Assembly (NCBI GenBank): GCA_021772555.1 | Contig: JAJFLT010000107.1 | Coordinates: 1 to 11,004, forward strand | Direction: 5' to 3' | Source of the DNA: Opitutales bacterium | GTDB taxonomy: Bacteria; Verrucomicrobiota; Verrucomicrobiia; Opitutales; UBA2987 | Length of the DNA: 11,004 nt | The notes under the pieces: generated by a model | Database searches by the model: none | What the model was told of the DNA's origin: nothing | The model's input: only the letters and a program-made list of their open reading frames with translations | In this document: positions 1 through 6,820 of the stretch, piece by piece | Position numbering within the stretch: the stretch's first letter is position 1 | Layout: the number at the start of each line of letters is the position of its first letter | Translations under genes and position numbers: made by a program

Positions 1-362
1 TGAACTGGAAGCACGGTAATTGGGTTTTAAGGCGGTCAATCGTTTCATAACCCGGAAATACTTTTGATGAAATGGAAATGTGTTTTAAGATGCGCAAAAA
101 TGTTAAATAACTTTCTCCATAAGCAAATTCAAATTGGAACCCACTTTCATAATGTTCTTTTCTCGAATCTCAATAAAATAAAGCCATTTATTAAAGTATC
201 AAACTACTATTACAGCAGGTAAATACCCTAACAAAATTTACGTATTATTACTTAAAAAAAGCCAAATATTCCACTTTCCCAACGGAAGTGTTAGTCTTGT
301 CATGTGGATTTTATCATTTTCTAATGACCACCCACGCCCCTCTGTTTATCTAATTCGGCTTT
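1..362. other. AT-rich intergenic spacer
   Basis: No convincing gene lies in this stretch. It is clearly more AT-rich than the coding DNA to its right and has stops in all plus frames. A minus-strand reading from an ATG at base 48 stays open for 16 codons to the window edge, but it has no ribosome binding site and is too short to judge. The right end carries the promoter described separately, so the spacer serves mainly as the upstream region of the serine hydrolase gene. Confidence 0.6.
297..325 (+). promoter_or_regulatory. sigma70-type promoter of the serine hydrolase gene
   Basis: A -35 hexamer TTGTCA (297-302) and a -10 hexamer TCTAAT (320-325) are separated by exactly 17 bases. Each matches the sigma70 consensus at five of six positions. 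Transcription would start near 332, leaving a leader of about 30 bases before the ATG at 363. No operator-like repeat is evident around it. The call rests on consensus matching only. Confidence 0.5.
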
Positions 363-2252
363 ATGCGAATCATATTAAATTGCCAAATTTTAATTTTGTT
401 CCTCGCTGCTCCCCTGCCCATTAAGGCGCAAATTGACTCCGAAAATCCCTCTCGGGAAGATTTGGAGGCATTTATCGATACCTGGATGGCTGGTAAAATG
501 GCGACTCACCATATCCCGGGCGCCGTTCTTGTGATGGTGAAAGATGGGGATTTTTTATTGGCCAGAGGTTTCGGCGTGGCCGATCTGGAAACACAATTGC
601 CGATGGATGCCCGTAAAACGATTTTGAGGGTGGCTTCGAATTCGAAATTGTTCACTACCACGGCGGTAATGCAAGCCTCTGAAATGGGTCAAGTTGACTT
701 GAAGACCGACATTCGCGCCTATATCGAGCCCGACTTGTTACGGGCCTACCCTACTCCGGTCAACCTGCACCAACTATTGACCCACAGCGCAGGAATCGGG
801 GACAAATTTTTCGGCCAGACGGTTGCAAAATCGGAAGACCTGATTCCTCTGCAAACCTATCTGGAACAAGAGCTTGCCCGATCTTTAGCTCAACCTGGTT
901 ACTTCATCAACTATTCCAATCACGGCATTTCTCTGGCCGCTCATGCGGTGGAAAATGTATCTGGACTCAATTTTGAAGTTTATTGCCAAAAAAACATTTT
1001 TACTCCTCTGGGGATGGACAACAGCACCTTTATACCGTCCGAAGAATTGATGGGAAAAGCCGCCACAGGCTATAAATATATTCTTGGACAACACCGTATC
1101 CTGCCAGTGCGCCACTGGCGACCCTATCCGGCCTCCTCTCTTGTCACAACAGGTCACGACATGGGGCGGTTCATGATCGCGCATCTTGAGAATGGAACTT
1201 TGAATCTGGCAGGAGAAACCTCATCTGAAATTTTTTCGGAAGAATCGGCCAAAATCATGCACCGGCGGCAATTCACGATGCACCCGAGAGTGCCCGGCAT
1301 GGCCTACGGCTTTTGGGAACGGGAAATGAACGGCAAACGCCTCTTATGGCACAGCGGCCATATGCCCGGTCATCGCACCGGTCTTTTTCTCATAAAATCC
1401 GAGCGCCTGGGCATTTTTCTCAACAGCAATACTGAATTTCGCCTCTTCGATCTTTTTATCGATGATTTTCTCGACCGGTTTTATCCCCCTCCATCATTGG
1501 AGCTGGTCGATTCGGCAGGCGGTCAAAACCTGAATCGCTATACCGGCGCTTACCGGCACAATTGGTACCCTCGAAGAACAATCGGCAAAATTGTCGCATT
1601 CCATGGACTACAGGGCCAGCAATTGAATGTTAAACCAGCCGCCGACGGTCAGTCTCTTCTCATCGGCGGCAAAAAGTTCGTGTGGATGGTTAAAAACCTC
1701 TTCCGGGAAGCCGATGGCGATCAATATGCCGCTTTTTGGGAATCGACGAGGGGCAATCCCGTAATCCTTTACCAGGGAGGAATGCTCACTTATCACCGGT
1801 TGAGATGGTATCACAGGATAGAACTTCATAGGGTTCTCTCCGTTCTTTTATCGGCCGTATTCATTGTTTGCCTGATCTTGTGGATTCGGGCCAATAAAAA
1901 AGATGGTTTCCAATCATTATCCAGAAAATCCCTGGCGTCTTTGCAGGTGGCCAGAATAAGCGCTGGATTAACTTGTGTCCTTTATCTGGTGTTTCTTCTC
2001 GCAATGGCAGCTTTACTCTCAAACGGGGCCTACAAAATGGCCCAGGAGATTCAACTACCGCTCAAGATTGCACTGGCCTTGCCTTTGTTGACCGGCGCCT
2101 CTTCAGCCGTTTTGTTCTGCACGCTATTTGTCTCCTGGAATCTCGCCTCATTGAGCCGGAAGGAGAAGTTTCTCTACACGGCCATCCTTTTAAACTCCCT
2201 CGCTGCTTTGGCTTTTCTCAACTATTGGAAGCTGCTGGGATACCGGTTTTAG
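363..2252 (+). CDS. Exported beta-lactamase-family serine hydrolase with four C-terminal membrane helices
   Basis: This 629-residue protein belongs to the class C beta-lactamase / penicillin-binding-protein-like serine hydrolases (PF00144 type). A signal peptide spans about residues 1-22, ending in a hydrophobic run and a KA-Q junction. The catalytic domain covers about 33-370, with the nucleophile motif SNSK (S92, K95), the second motif YSN (Y184-N186) and the third motif HSG (H330-G332), all in order and at normal spacing. A beta-rich linker (about 385-480) leads to four predicted membrane helices near 489-509, 533-553, 567-590 and 603-621. Family members include D-amino-acid peptidases, esterases and true beta-lactamases, and the substrate cannot be told from sequence. 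The tail would anchor the enzyme in the inner membrane with the catalytic domain outside. No clear Shine-Dalgarno precedes the ATG at 363, but a promoter sits upstream and no better start is nearby. Confidence 0.88.
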   Translation: MRIILNCQILILFLAAPLPIKAQIDSENPSREDLEAFIDTWMAGKMATHHIPGAVLVMVKDGDFLLARGFGVADLETQLPMDARKTILRVASNSKLFTTTAVMQASEMGQVDLKTDIRAYIEPDLLRAYPTPVNLHQLLTHSAGIGDKFFGQTVAKSEDLIPLQTYLEQELARSLAQPGYFINYSNHGISLAAHAVENVSGLNFEVYCQKNIFTPLGMDNSTFIPSEELMGKAATGYKYILGQHRILPVRHWRPYPASSLVTTGHDMGRFMIAHLENGTLNLAGETSSEIFSEESAKIMHRRQFTMHPRVPGMAYGFWEREMNGKRLLWHSGHMPGHRTGLFLIKSERLGIFLNSNTEFRLFDLFIDDFLDRFYPPPSLELVDSAGGQNLNRYTGAYRHNWYPRRTIGKIVAFHGLQGQQLNVKPAADGQSLLIGGKKFVWMVKNLFREADGDQYAAFWESTRGNPVILYQGGMLTYHRLRWYHRIELHRVLSVLLSAVFIVCLILWIRANKKDGFQSLSRKSLASLQVARISAGLTCVLYLVFLLAMAALLSNGAYKMAQEIQLPLKIALALPLLTGASSAVLFCTLFVSWNLASLSRKEKFLYTAILLNSLAALAFLNYWKLLGYRF

Positions 2253-2271
2253 GGCTCTTATAAACAGGAAG

Positions 2272-2301
2272 TAGTATTCAGTTTTAGAATATTTCTATAA
2301 T
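2272..2301 (+). promoter_or_regulatory. possible promoter of the OlsF-like gene
   Basis: A perfect -10 hexamer TATAAT lies at 2296-2301 in the 144-base gap between the serine hydrolase and the acyltransferase gene. No good -35 stands at the right distance; the best is a poor match near 2272-2277. No terminator hairpin is visible after the hydrolase stop, so read-through from upstream is also possible. Confidence 0.33.
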
Positions 2302-2396
2302 CCAGGTGATAGACCGCCCTACCGCGAAATATTCGGTTTTGCCAATTTTCCTGCAATATTTCCTCTTTTCGTCCGTCTAAGAAATAGCTGCGCCTC

Positions 2397-4241
2397 ATGA
2401 AGGAAACCTCAAAACCACTGATCGACTTGAAATCGGCTGGCATACCCTTGCTGCCGGATCGTCTCTGTCCCCTGGTCGAAGATGTTTTCTCCTTTTCCGG
2501 GATTAATCGGGTTCATGCGGAAATTTCCAGGAGAATGTCCCAGCCGGATTTCGAAAAGAATTTTTTTGAAACCGCTCTCGATGTGCTCGATGCGAATATA
2601 GAACTGGAAGCCGGAGATCTTGACAAAATACCTACTGAAGGACCCGTCATTGCTGTCGCCAATCATCCTTTGGGCGGTCTCGACGGTGTTGTTTTGGGGG
2701 CGGTTCTGGCTCGGGCGCGACCCGATATTCGGTTAATCGTCAACTACCTGCTGGGGGGCGCCGAGGTATTGCGGCCGTGGATTTTTCAGGTAGATCCATT
2801 TGAACGCCCACAAGCAGCCCGCACCAATCTAGCGGGCTTGAAGCAGTCCATGGGATGGCTTCGGCATGGTAGGATGCTCGGCACATTCCCCGCCGGAATG
2901 GTTTCCCGGGCAAACCTCCGTGAGCGCTCCATAACGGATCGGCCCTGGAATCCCAGTGTTGCCCGTTTGGTCCGCCGTGGCCAAGCCTCGGTTTTACCGA
3001 TATATTTTGAAGGCCGCAACAGCCTCTTTTTTCAGGCGGCGGGTCTTTGTCATCCCCTCCTGCGTACGGTCTTGCTACCGAGAGAAATGATAAAGAGAAA
3101 AGACCGTACCATTCGGTTGAAAATTGGCGATCCCCTTCCCTACCGGATGCTCCGGGAATTTGCCAGCGATGAGGAAATGACGGCCTGCCTGCGGCTCAAC
3201 GTCTACATGCTGAAAAACCGGTTGCAAACTTCGCCCACCAACACAGAAAAATCCTTTTTCATCGCAAAAAATAGCCGAAACTTCCCCCAAACGGTAATTT
3301 CCGAAGTGCCCAAGGATAAAATTTTTCAGCAAATTGAAAACCTGCCGCAGGAACAAATGCTATTGCGGCAGGGCCGGTTCAAAGTGTTTTATGCCAAATC
3401 CGCACAAATACCGGACGCTCTCCGGGAAATTGGTCGATTGCGGGAAATCACTTTTCGTCATGCCGGAGAAGGCACTGGCAGATCCTGCGCTCTCGAACCC
3501 TGCGACAGTTACTACGAGCATATTTTTCTCTGGAATCTTGAAAAAAAGGAAATCGTGGGCGGATACCGATTGGGCAAAGTCGATGAAATCCTGCCCCTTC
3601 ATGGAATCAAAGGCCTCTACACGAGCAAATTGTTTTCCTACAAGGCGGATTTGTTCTCTAAAATGAATCCCGCTATCGAATTGGGCCGCTCCTTCATTCG
3701 GCCCGAATACCAGAAAAAGCATGGCGCCCTGGCGTTGATCTGGAAAGGCATCGGCCGCTACCTCGCTCTCCATCCCCGCTACGTCATGCTTTTCGGGGCT
3801 GTCAGTACCAGCCAGGAATACCTGGTCATCTCCAAGGACATCATCCGGGAATTTCTCAAGAACACAGTCTTCGACAGTTCTTTGGCCTCTTTTGTTAAAG
3901 CTAAAAACCCGCCCCCCCGCTCCCCTTTTCACCCCGCGGAAAAAGAATCGATTCGCAAGGGACTGCGCCGCATTGACGATGTTTCCACCTTGATTTCCGG
4001 ACTGGAACGCGACGGCAAAGGTGTGCCCGTTCTTCTACGGCAATACCTCAAACTGAATGCGGCTATTTTAAGTTTCAATATCGATAAGGACTTTTGCAAC
4101 GTCATGGACAGTCTGGTCGTGGTCGATGTGAGGCGTGCCGACAAGCGCATCCTCAGGAAGTTCATGGGCCAGGAAGGTGCAGACCGTTATTTTACCTTTC
4201 ACGAATCGAAGGCAGAAACTTCGCCTGTCAATTCGGCCTGA
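2397..4241 (+). CDS. olsF: OlsF-like bifunctional acyltransferase (PlsC-like domain fused to OlsB-like GNAT domain)
   Basis: The 614-residue protein joins two acyltransferase domains. The N-terminal part (about 60-275) is a PlsC/LPLAT-type O-acyltransferase with the block NHPLGGLDG (89-97), the block FPAG (164-167) and a VLPIYF strand near 199-204. The C-terminal part (about 325-590) is the OlsB/hemolysin-type GNAT N-acyltransferase, with the conserved ELGRSFIRPEYQ segment (428-439), an LFGAVS strand (465-470) and the PVLLRQYLKLNA segment (544-555). In characterised OlsF enzymes the C-terminal domain N-acylates ornithine from acyl-ACP and the N-terminal domain O-acylates the lyso-lipid, making ornithine lipid at the inner membrane without phosphate. 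Length and domain order fit OlsF. The catalytic His and acid of the first block are one residue further apart (H90, D96) than classical HX4D. The amino-acid substrate could differ, as in glycine-lipid synthases. Only a weak AAGAA precedes the ATG. Confidence 0.82.
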   Translation: MKETSKPLIDLKSAGIPLLPDRLCPLVEDVFSFSGINRVHAEISRRMSQPDFEKNFFETALDVLDANIELEAGDLDKIPTEGPVIAVANHPLGGLDGVVLGAVLARARPDIRLIVNYLLGGAEVLRPWIFQVDPFERPQAARTNLAGLKQSMGWLRHGRMLGTFPAGMVSRANLRERSITDRPWNPSVARLVRRGQASVLPIYFEGRNSLFFQAAGLCHPLLRTVLLPREMIKRKDRTIRLKIGDPLPYRMLREFASDEEMTACLRLNVYMLKNRLQTSPTNTEKSFFIAKNSRNFPQTVISEVPKDKIFQQIENLPQEQMLLRQGRFKVFYAKSAQIPDALREIGRLREITFRHAGEGTGRSCALEPCDSYYEHIFLWNLEKKEIVGGYRLGKVDEILPLHGIKGLYTSKLFSYKADLFSKMNPAIELGRSFIRPEYQKKHGALALIWKGIGRYLALHPRYVMLFGAVSTSQEYLVISKDIIREFLKNTVFDSSLASFVKAKNPPPRSPFHPAEKESIRKGLRRIDDVSTLISGLERDGKGVPVLLRQYLKLNAAILSFNIDKDFCNVMDSLVVVDVRRADKRILRKFMGQEGADRYFTFHESKAETSPVNSA

Positions 4242-4303
4242 AAGCGCATCATAGCCAGCTCCAAAAATGACAAATGGTATCAATTTGAGCCATATCTAAA
4301 CAT

Positions 4304-4323
4304 ATTTAACCAAGTAGTTAAAT
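4304..4323. promoter_or_regulatory. ArsR operator O1 (ATTTAAC-N6-GTTAAAT)
   Basis: A perfect inverted repeat with 7-base arms (4304-4310 and 4317-4323) around the centre caagta lies about 60 bases upstream of the ArsR gene. The same TTAACCA half-site recurs at 4357-4372, with centres 51 bases apart. Two copies upstream of a repressor gene fit autoregulation. That this protein binds them is inferred. Confidence 0.6.
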
Positions 4324-4332
4324 TTATCTTGC

Positions 4333-4352
4333 ATTGAGGCGAAAACCTCAAT
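4333..4352. repeat. inverted repeat between the two ArsR operators
   Basis: ATTGAGG (4333-4339) and CCTCAAT (4346-4352) are perfect complements around the loop CGAAAA. In the ArsR transcript this would form a 7-base-pair hairpin just upstream of the start codon, if transcription begins before it. No U-run follows, so it is not a standard terminator. Its role is unknown; it could affect translation initiation or bind a second protein. Confidence 0.5.
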
Positions 4353-4356
4353 TCAT

Positions 4357-4372
4357 TTAACCACATGGTTAA
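4357..4372. promoter_or_regulatory. ArsR operator O2, overlapping the start codon
   Basis: TTAACCA (4357-4363) and TGGTTAA (4366-4372) form a perfect inverted repeat around the centre CA. The repressor's ATG (4365-4367) lies inside it, so the operator encodes the first residues (Val, Asn). No Shine-Dalgarno precedes this ATG. A repressor bound here would block elongation or initiation just at the gene start. Confidence 0.62.
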
Positions 4373-4724
4373 CAATACTGCCGCTCTCGACGCCGTGTTT
4401 TCGGCCTTGGCCGACCCCACACGGCGAAAGATTCTGGAACGATTGACAGATGGAGCCGCCAACGTTACGGCCCTCGCGAAACCTTTCCGTATCTCCCTCC
4501 CGGCCATTTCCAAGCACCTGCGGGTTCTGGAAAAATCCGGTCTTGTGGTGCGAAACCGTCAGGGGCGGGTCCACAAGATGACAGCCGACCCCGAGCCCAT
4601 GCGACAAGCCAGTACCTGGATGACCCATTACGCACGCCATTGGGAAGGCCAGTTTGCCGCCATGGATAAGATACTGGCCGAACAAGATAAAAAAAGAAAT
4701 TTCATAAATCACAAAGTAAAATAA
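4365..4724 (+). CDS. ArsR-family winged-helix repressor (cysteine-free, AHSA1-linked type)
   Basis: This 119-residue protein has the standard ArsR-family opening FSALADPTRRKILERL (12-27), a recognition helix region ISLPAISKHLRVLEKSGLV (43-61) and a short wing (62-72). It contains no cysteine, so it cannot use the cysteine metal site of ArsR/SmtB sensors. It belongs to the group commonly encoded beside SRPBCC/AHSA1 proteins. The partner gene follows after 23 bases in the same direction and both end at one terminator, so they form an operon. Two TTAACCA-type palindromes upstream suggest autorepression. Inducing signal and other targets are unknown. The ATG is fixed by the domain start, although it lacks a ribosome binding site. 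Confidence 0.9.
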   Translation: MVNNTAALDAVFSALADPTRRKILERLTDGAANVTALAKPFRISLPAISKHLRVLEKSGLVVRNRQGRVHKMTADPEPMRQASTWMTHYARHWEGQFAAMDKILAEQDKKRNFINHKVK

Positions 4725-4747
4725 TATATCAGCATAAGGAAAACCAT

Positions 4748-5206
4748 ATGAGCACAGTTATAGAAACCGAAGAACATACCCTTAAAATCAGTCGTCAATT
4801 CAATGCCCCCCGCCAAAGAGTCTTCGCTGCTTGGGCAGAGGTCGGACAATTGCAACAATGGTGGGGGTGCCATAACACAATATCAGTGAAATCAGACATG
4901 GATTTCCGGGCCGGAGGTTCTTACCGTCATACAATGCAAACCCGCAATGCCGGTGAAATGGTTATTTCCGGAACCTACAAAGAAATCATAGAACCGGAAA
5001 AAATCGTTTTTACCATGGTTTTTGAAGCCAATGGCGAATTTCCCGGTTTCGAGAAGACGCTCGTAACGGTGGAATTCATCGATAATGACGGTGCCACCGA
5101 ACTTCGACTCACGCAGGAAGGCGAGCCGATGAAGCAAATACAGGAAGGCGCCGATGTCCAATCCGGTTGGAATGCTTCGTTTGATAAACTGGCCAAGAAC
5201 CTGTAA
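4748..5206 (+). CDS. AHSA1/SRPBCC-domain protein, partner of the ArsR regulator
   Basis: The 152-residue protein is a single START-like SRPBCC domain of the AHSA1 (activator of Hsp90 ATPase homologue 1-like) family. Hallmarks are the opening RQFNAPRQRVFAAW (16-29), the QWW pair (37-39), the FRAGGSYR strand (53-60) and the C-terminal GWNASFDKLAKNL helix (140-152). The fold makes a deep hydrophobic cavity for a small ligand, but bacterial ArsR-linked members have no agreed biochemical role, and they are not Hsp90 co-chaperones. The start is well supported by AAGGA at 4736-4740, seven bases before the ATG. It is the second gene of a two-gene operon and ends just before a strong terminator. Plausibly it binds the compound or protein that the module responds to; that is inference. 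Confidence 0.88.
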   Translation: MSTVIETEEHTLKISRQFNAPRQRVFAAWAEVGQLQQWWGCHNTISVKSDMDFRAGGSYRHTMQTRNAGEMVISGTYKEIIEPEKIVFTMVFEANGEFPGFEKTLVTVEFIDNDGATELRLTQEGEPMKQIQEGADVQSGWNASFDKLAKNL

Positions 5207-5231
5207 ACTCAGCACATTTCAGTTCAACTAC

Positions 5232-5268
5232 AAAAAGCTCCCCGGATTCGTTCTTGGGGAGCTTTTTT
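5232..5268 (+). terminator. Rho-independent terminator of the ArsR/AHSA1 operon
   Basis: A perfect 12-base-pair stem joins AAAAAGCTCCCC (5232-5243) to GGGGAGCTTTTT (5256-5267) around a 12-base loop, and a T-run ends the structure. It starts 25 bases after the AHSA1 stop codon. The A-run on the left arm would also let it work on the minus strand. Confidence 0.93.
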
Positions 5269-5419
5269 ATTTCTTTCTGTAGCGGGCACACGGACCACAA
5301 CTCAATCTAGAATCTCTGTTAATCAATTGGAGAGGTTTATCTTCCGGTCATGCAATATTGCTTGAATATATCGGTCTTACGAGTAGTGTCTAAATTGTCT
5401 CGGCGAATCGATTATTGAT

Positions 5420-5596
5420 ATGGCTTTAGTCGAATTTGTTGTGAAAGGCATAATCTTTGGCAGTATAAGGGTATTGAAAATAAACTCGGAAGAGGTCCTG
5501 CTCGAAATGGATTTATTGAATTACTTTACCGTAGATATTGAGCCGAGTGGCACTATAATTCTCTATAACAAATCGGATTCGAGGAATACTCCATAA
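5420..5596 (+). CDS. Small hypothetical protein (58 aa), possible cassette ORF
   Basis: An ATG at 5420 opens a 58-codon frame ending at TAA 5594-5596. The product begins MALVEFVVKG and alternates hydrophobic and charged residues, as in a small beta-sheet domain; no family is recognised. There is no clear ribosome binding site. The stop codon lies in CATAACAAAACG, which resembles the left end of many integron attC sites, where cassette ORFs often stop. It may thus be the gene of a decayed cassette upstream of the GNAT cassette, or a chance ORF. Confidence 0.33.
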   Translation: MALVEFVVKGIIFGSIRVLKINSEEVLLEMDLLNYFTVDIEPSGTIILYNKSDSRNTP

Positions 5597-5726
5597 CAAA
5601 ACGTCGAACGAGATTTGGCTGACCATATGGATGTATTATTGTCCTCAAACATCAATGCGAAACCCCGAAAATATTTTATAGTTCCCAACCACTAGCTGCG
5701 TAAACGCTGCCTACAATATGTTGGCT
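5591..5726 (+). other. Possible degenerate attC site ending at core GTTGGCT
   Basis: The right end is the core-like heptamer GTTGGCT (5720-5726), the junction where the GNAT cassette appears to begin. The left end is uncertain: either CATAACAAAACG at 5592-5603, or CCCAAC at 5684-5689, which sits beside a short GCTGCG/CGCTGC hairpin. Neither choice gives properly paired L boxes with equal spacers, so this is a weak or decayed site. Only the right core is well supported, by its match to the next attC. Confidence 0.4.
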
Positions 5727-6252
5727 TAAGAGTATGAAAATTATTAAGATCCAGCAGTCCAATCTAGAGGAGCATTTGGATAACCTCATTGGGTTAAACG
5801 ATGAATTTCTTGAGTCTCTGGGGACGATAAAAGAACGGACGTTGTTGGAGAAGCAAAGGATTATCGAAAGTATGGTGACGCCGGGATCTTCCACCACCCT
5901 GTTGATAGTCTTAGAGGAAGATGGAAACGCGGTCGGGTTCAGTTACTACAACTATGGATCGGGATACTCTTGCGGGGGGAAATATCTCTGGCTCAATTGC
6001 ATCTATATCAGAATTAATTGGCAGAAGAAGGGGTATGGATCACGCTTACTCAGGCACATCGAAGAGGATGGCCGTCAGGAAGGGATTAGACTATTCGTCT
6101 GCGGGCGCCATGTTAGAAACGACGCTTCGAAGAGACTTTTCGAGAGCGCTGGATTCCAGCAAGACGAGCATGTGATAATGACAAAAGTTTATGAATGAGC
6201 CAACCAAACGCTGGTCACAACGAGCGCGTTTCATACGTCTGACAGCTCAACG
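5721..6252 (+). mobile_element. Integron-type gene cassette carrying a GNAT acetyltransferase
   Basis: The element runs from the T after G5720 to G6252 and holds one ORF that starts 7 bases after the left core and ends on the first base of its attC. The left boundary bases TTGGCT (5721-5726) complement the left R box AGCCAAC (6198-6204) of the element's own attC. In the excised circle the R boxes would therefore pair perfectly over 7 bases (AGCCAAC/GTTGGCT). In the present linear form the right core is GTTAGCC, whose last six bases belong to the next segment. This is the pattern expected from cassette insertion between G and TT. No integrase gene lies in the window, so mobility would depend on an integrase elsewhere. 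Confidence 0.75.
5734..6198 (+). CDS. GNAT-family N-acetyltransferase (cassette-borne)
   Basis: This 154-residue protein is a single GNAT domain. The central strands (about 55-95) lead to the acetyl-CoA pyrophosphate-binding loop QKKGYG (97-102) followed by helix SRLLRHIEE. The C-terminal NDASKRLFESAGF segment (129-141) is the usual motif B with a final strand VIMTKVYE. The acceptor substrate is unknown; GNATs carried by cassettes include aminoglycoside, peptide and protein acetylases, but nothing here identifies a resistance enzyme. The ATG follows AAGAG by a single base, too close for a good ribosome binding site, though start codons this near a cassette boundary are normal. The TGA overlaps the first base of the attC at 6198. 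Expression probably needs an outside promoter. Confidence 0.85.
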   Translation: MKIIKIQQSNLEEHLDNLIGLNDEFLESLGTIKERTLLEKQRIIESMVTPGSSTTLLIVLEEDGNAVGFSYYNYGSGYSCGGKYLWLNCIYIRINWQKKGYGSRLLRHIEEDGRQEGIRLFVCGRHVRNDASKRLFESAGFQQDEHVIMTKVYE

Positions 6253-6258
6253 TTAGCC
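6198..6258 (+). other. attC recombination site (about 61 bp)
   Basis: All attC parts are present in order. They are the left R box AGCCAAC (6198-6204), 5-base spacer CAAAC, left L box GCTGGTCA (6210-6217), a central region with a short ACG/CGT pairing, right L box TGACAGC (6240-6246), 5-base spacer TCAAC and right core GTTAGCC (6252-6258). The L boxes pair over seven bases with one extra G on the left arm, like the extrahelical base of known sites. The two 5-base spacers face each other unpaired, like the unpaired central spacer. The 61-base length is within the usual range. The R boxes match at five of seven positions, as expected when the right core comes from the next cassette. Confidence 0.78.
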
Positions 6259-6270
6259 AGAGGATTGTAT

Positions 6271-6783
6271 ATGATCAGACTACAAGAAGAATCAGATACC
6301 TGTTTGAGTGAAATTCGCACAATCAATGAGGCCGCGTTTGGCGATTCATTGGCAGCGGATCTCATCGATGCCCTTCGGTCAAACAAGAAGGTAGATCTTT
6401 CGCTTGTTGCGGAGGTGAATAACGAACTGGTTGGGCACATCATGTTCTCCCCAGTGATTGTCGAGGGTGCGATGAGTTCGAAAAGACGAACGGCGCTTGC
6501 GCCAGTTGCCGTAATCCCGGAACAACAGAGGACAGGAGTGGGCACAGCTTTAATCAATGAAGGCCTAAAGAAATGCAAAACCATGGGAATCGACTATGTT
6601 ATTCTTCTCGGCCACAAAACATATTATCCTCGATTTGGGTTTAAACCGATGAAGAATCATGGGTTGAGCTCTTCATACGGTGATGGAGAGCATGTCATGA
6701 TTCGTGAATTAACGGAAGGTGTAGTTAACACCTTATCAGGAAAAATTTGTTATCAACCTGAATTCGAAGAGAGCGAATGTTAA
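6271..6783 (+). CDS. YhbS-like GNAT-family N-acetyltransferase
   Basis: The 170-residue protein resembles the YhbS group of predicted N-acetyltransferases. It has the ELVGHIMFSPV strand pair (52-62), then LAPVAVIPEQQRTGVGTALI (76-95) with the acetyl-CoA loop QRTGVG (86-91), the ILLGHKTYYPRFGF segment (111-124) typical of this group, and a C-terminal YQPEF. The ATG at 6271 is preferred over an in-frame TTG at 6265 because AGAGGA (6259-6264) lies six bases before it. The start is 12 bases after the attC core, as in a cassette array, but no second attC follows, so the gene may be a cassette that lost its attC or resident DNA next to the insertion. The thioesterase gene begins 37 bases after its stop. 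The acceptor substrate is unknown. Confidence 0.85.
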   Translation: MIRLQEESDTCLSEIRTINEAAFGDSLAADLIDALRSNKKVDLSLVAEVNNELVGHIMFSPVIVEGAMSSKRRTALAPVAVIPEQQRTGVGTALINEGLKKCKTMGIDYVILLGHKTYYPRFGFKPMKNHGLSSSYGDGEHVMIRELTEGVVNTLSGKICYQPEFEESEC

Positions 6784-6820
6784 AAACAAAAATTGTCTAG
6801 AACCTATCTCAAATTCGCAG

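Larger units (their letters stand above)
5281..5733. other. Low-coding spacer between operon terminator and first GNAT gene
   Basis: This 450-base stretch has no gene of normal size. It contains one 58-codon ORF (5420-5596) and an attC-like right end immediately before the GNAT gene. The composition is AT-leaning and differs from the flanking core genes. No transposase remnant, terminal repeat or strong promoter was recognised. Confidence 0.5.

Noticed and set aside
1..48. Minus-strand open frame of 16 codons starting at ATG 48 and running off the left edge
   Set aside because: Too short to recognise, no ribosome binding site, and the region is AT-rich spacer.
3360..3932. 190-codon minus-strand open frame inside the OlsF-like gene
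   Set aside because: It is antisense to the conserved GNAT domain, its translation shows no family features, and the plus strand is clearly coding.
4365..5206. ArsR as an arsenic or metal sensor
   Set aside because: The protein has no cysteine and the operon encodes an AHSA1 protein instead of any metal-resistance function.
5391..6800. Shared AAATTGTCT at about 5388-5397 and 6790-6798 as possible ends of a mobile element
   Set aside because: Only nine bases match, in direct orientation, with no further similarity or target duplication; it does not coincide with the cassette borders.
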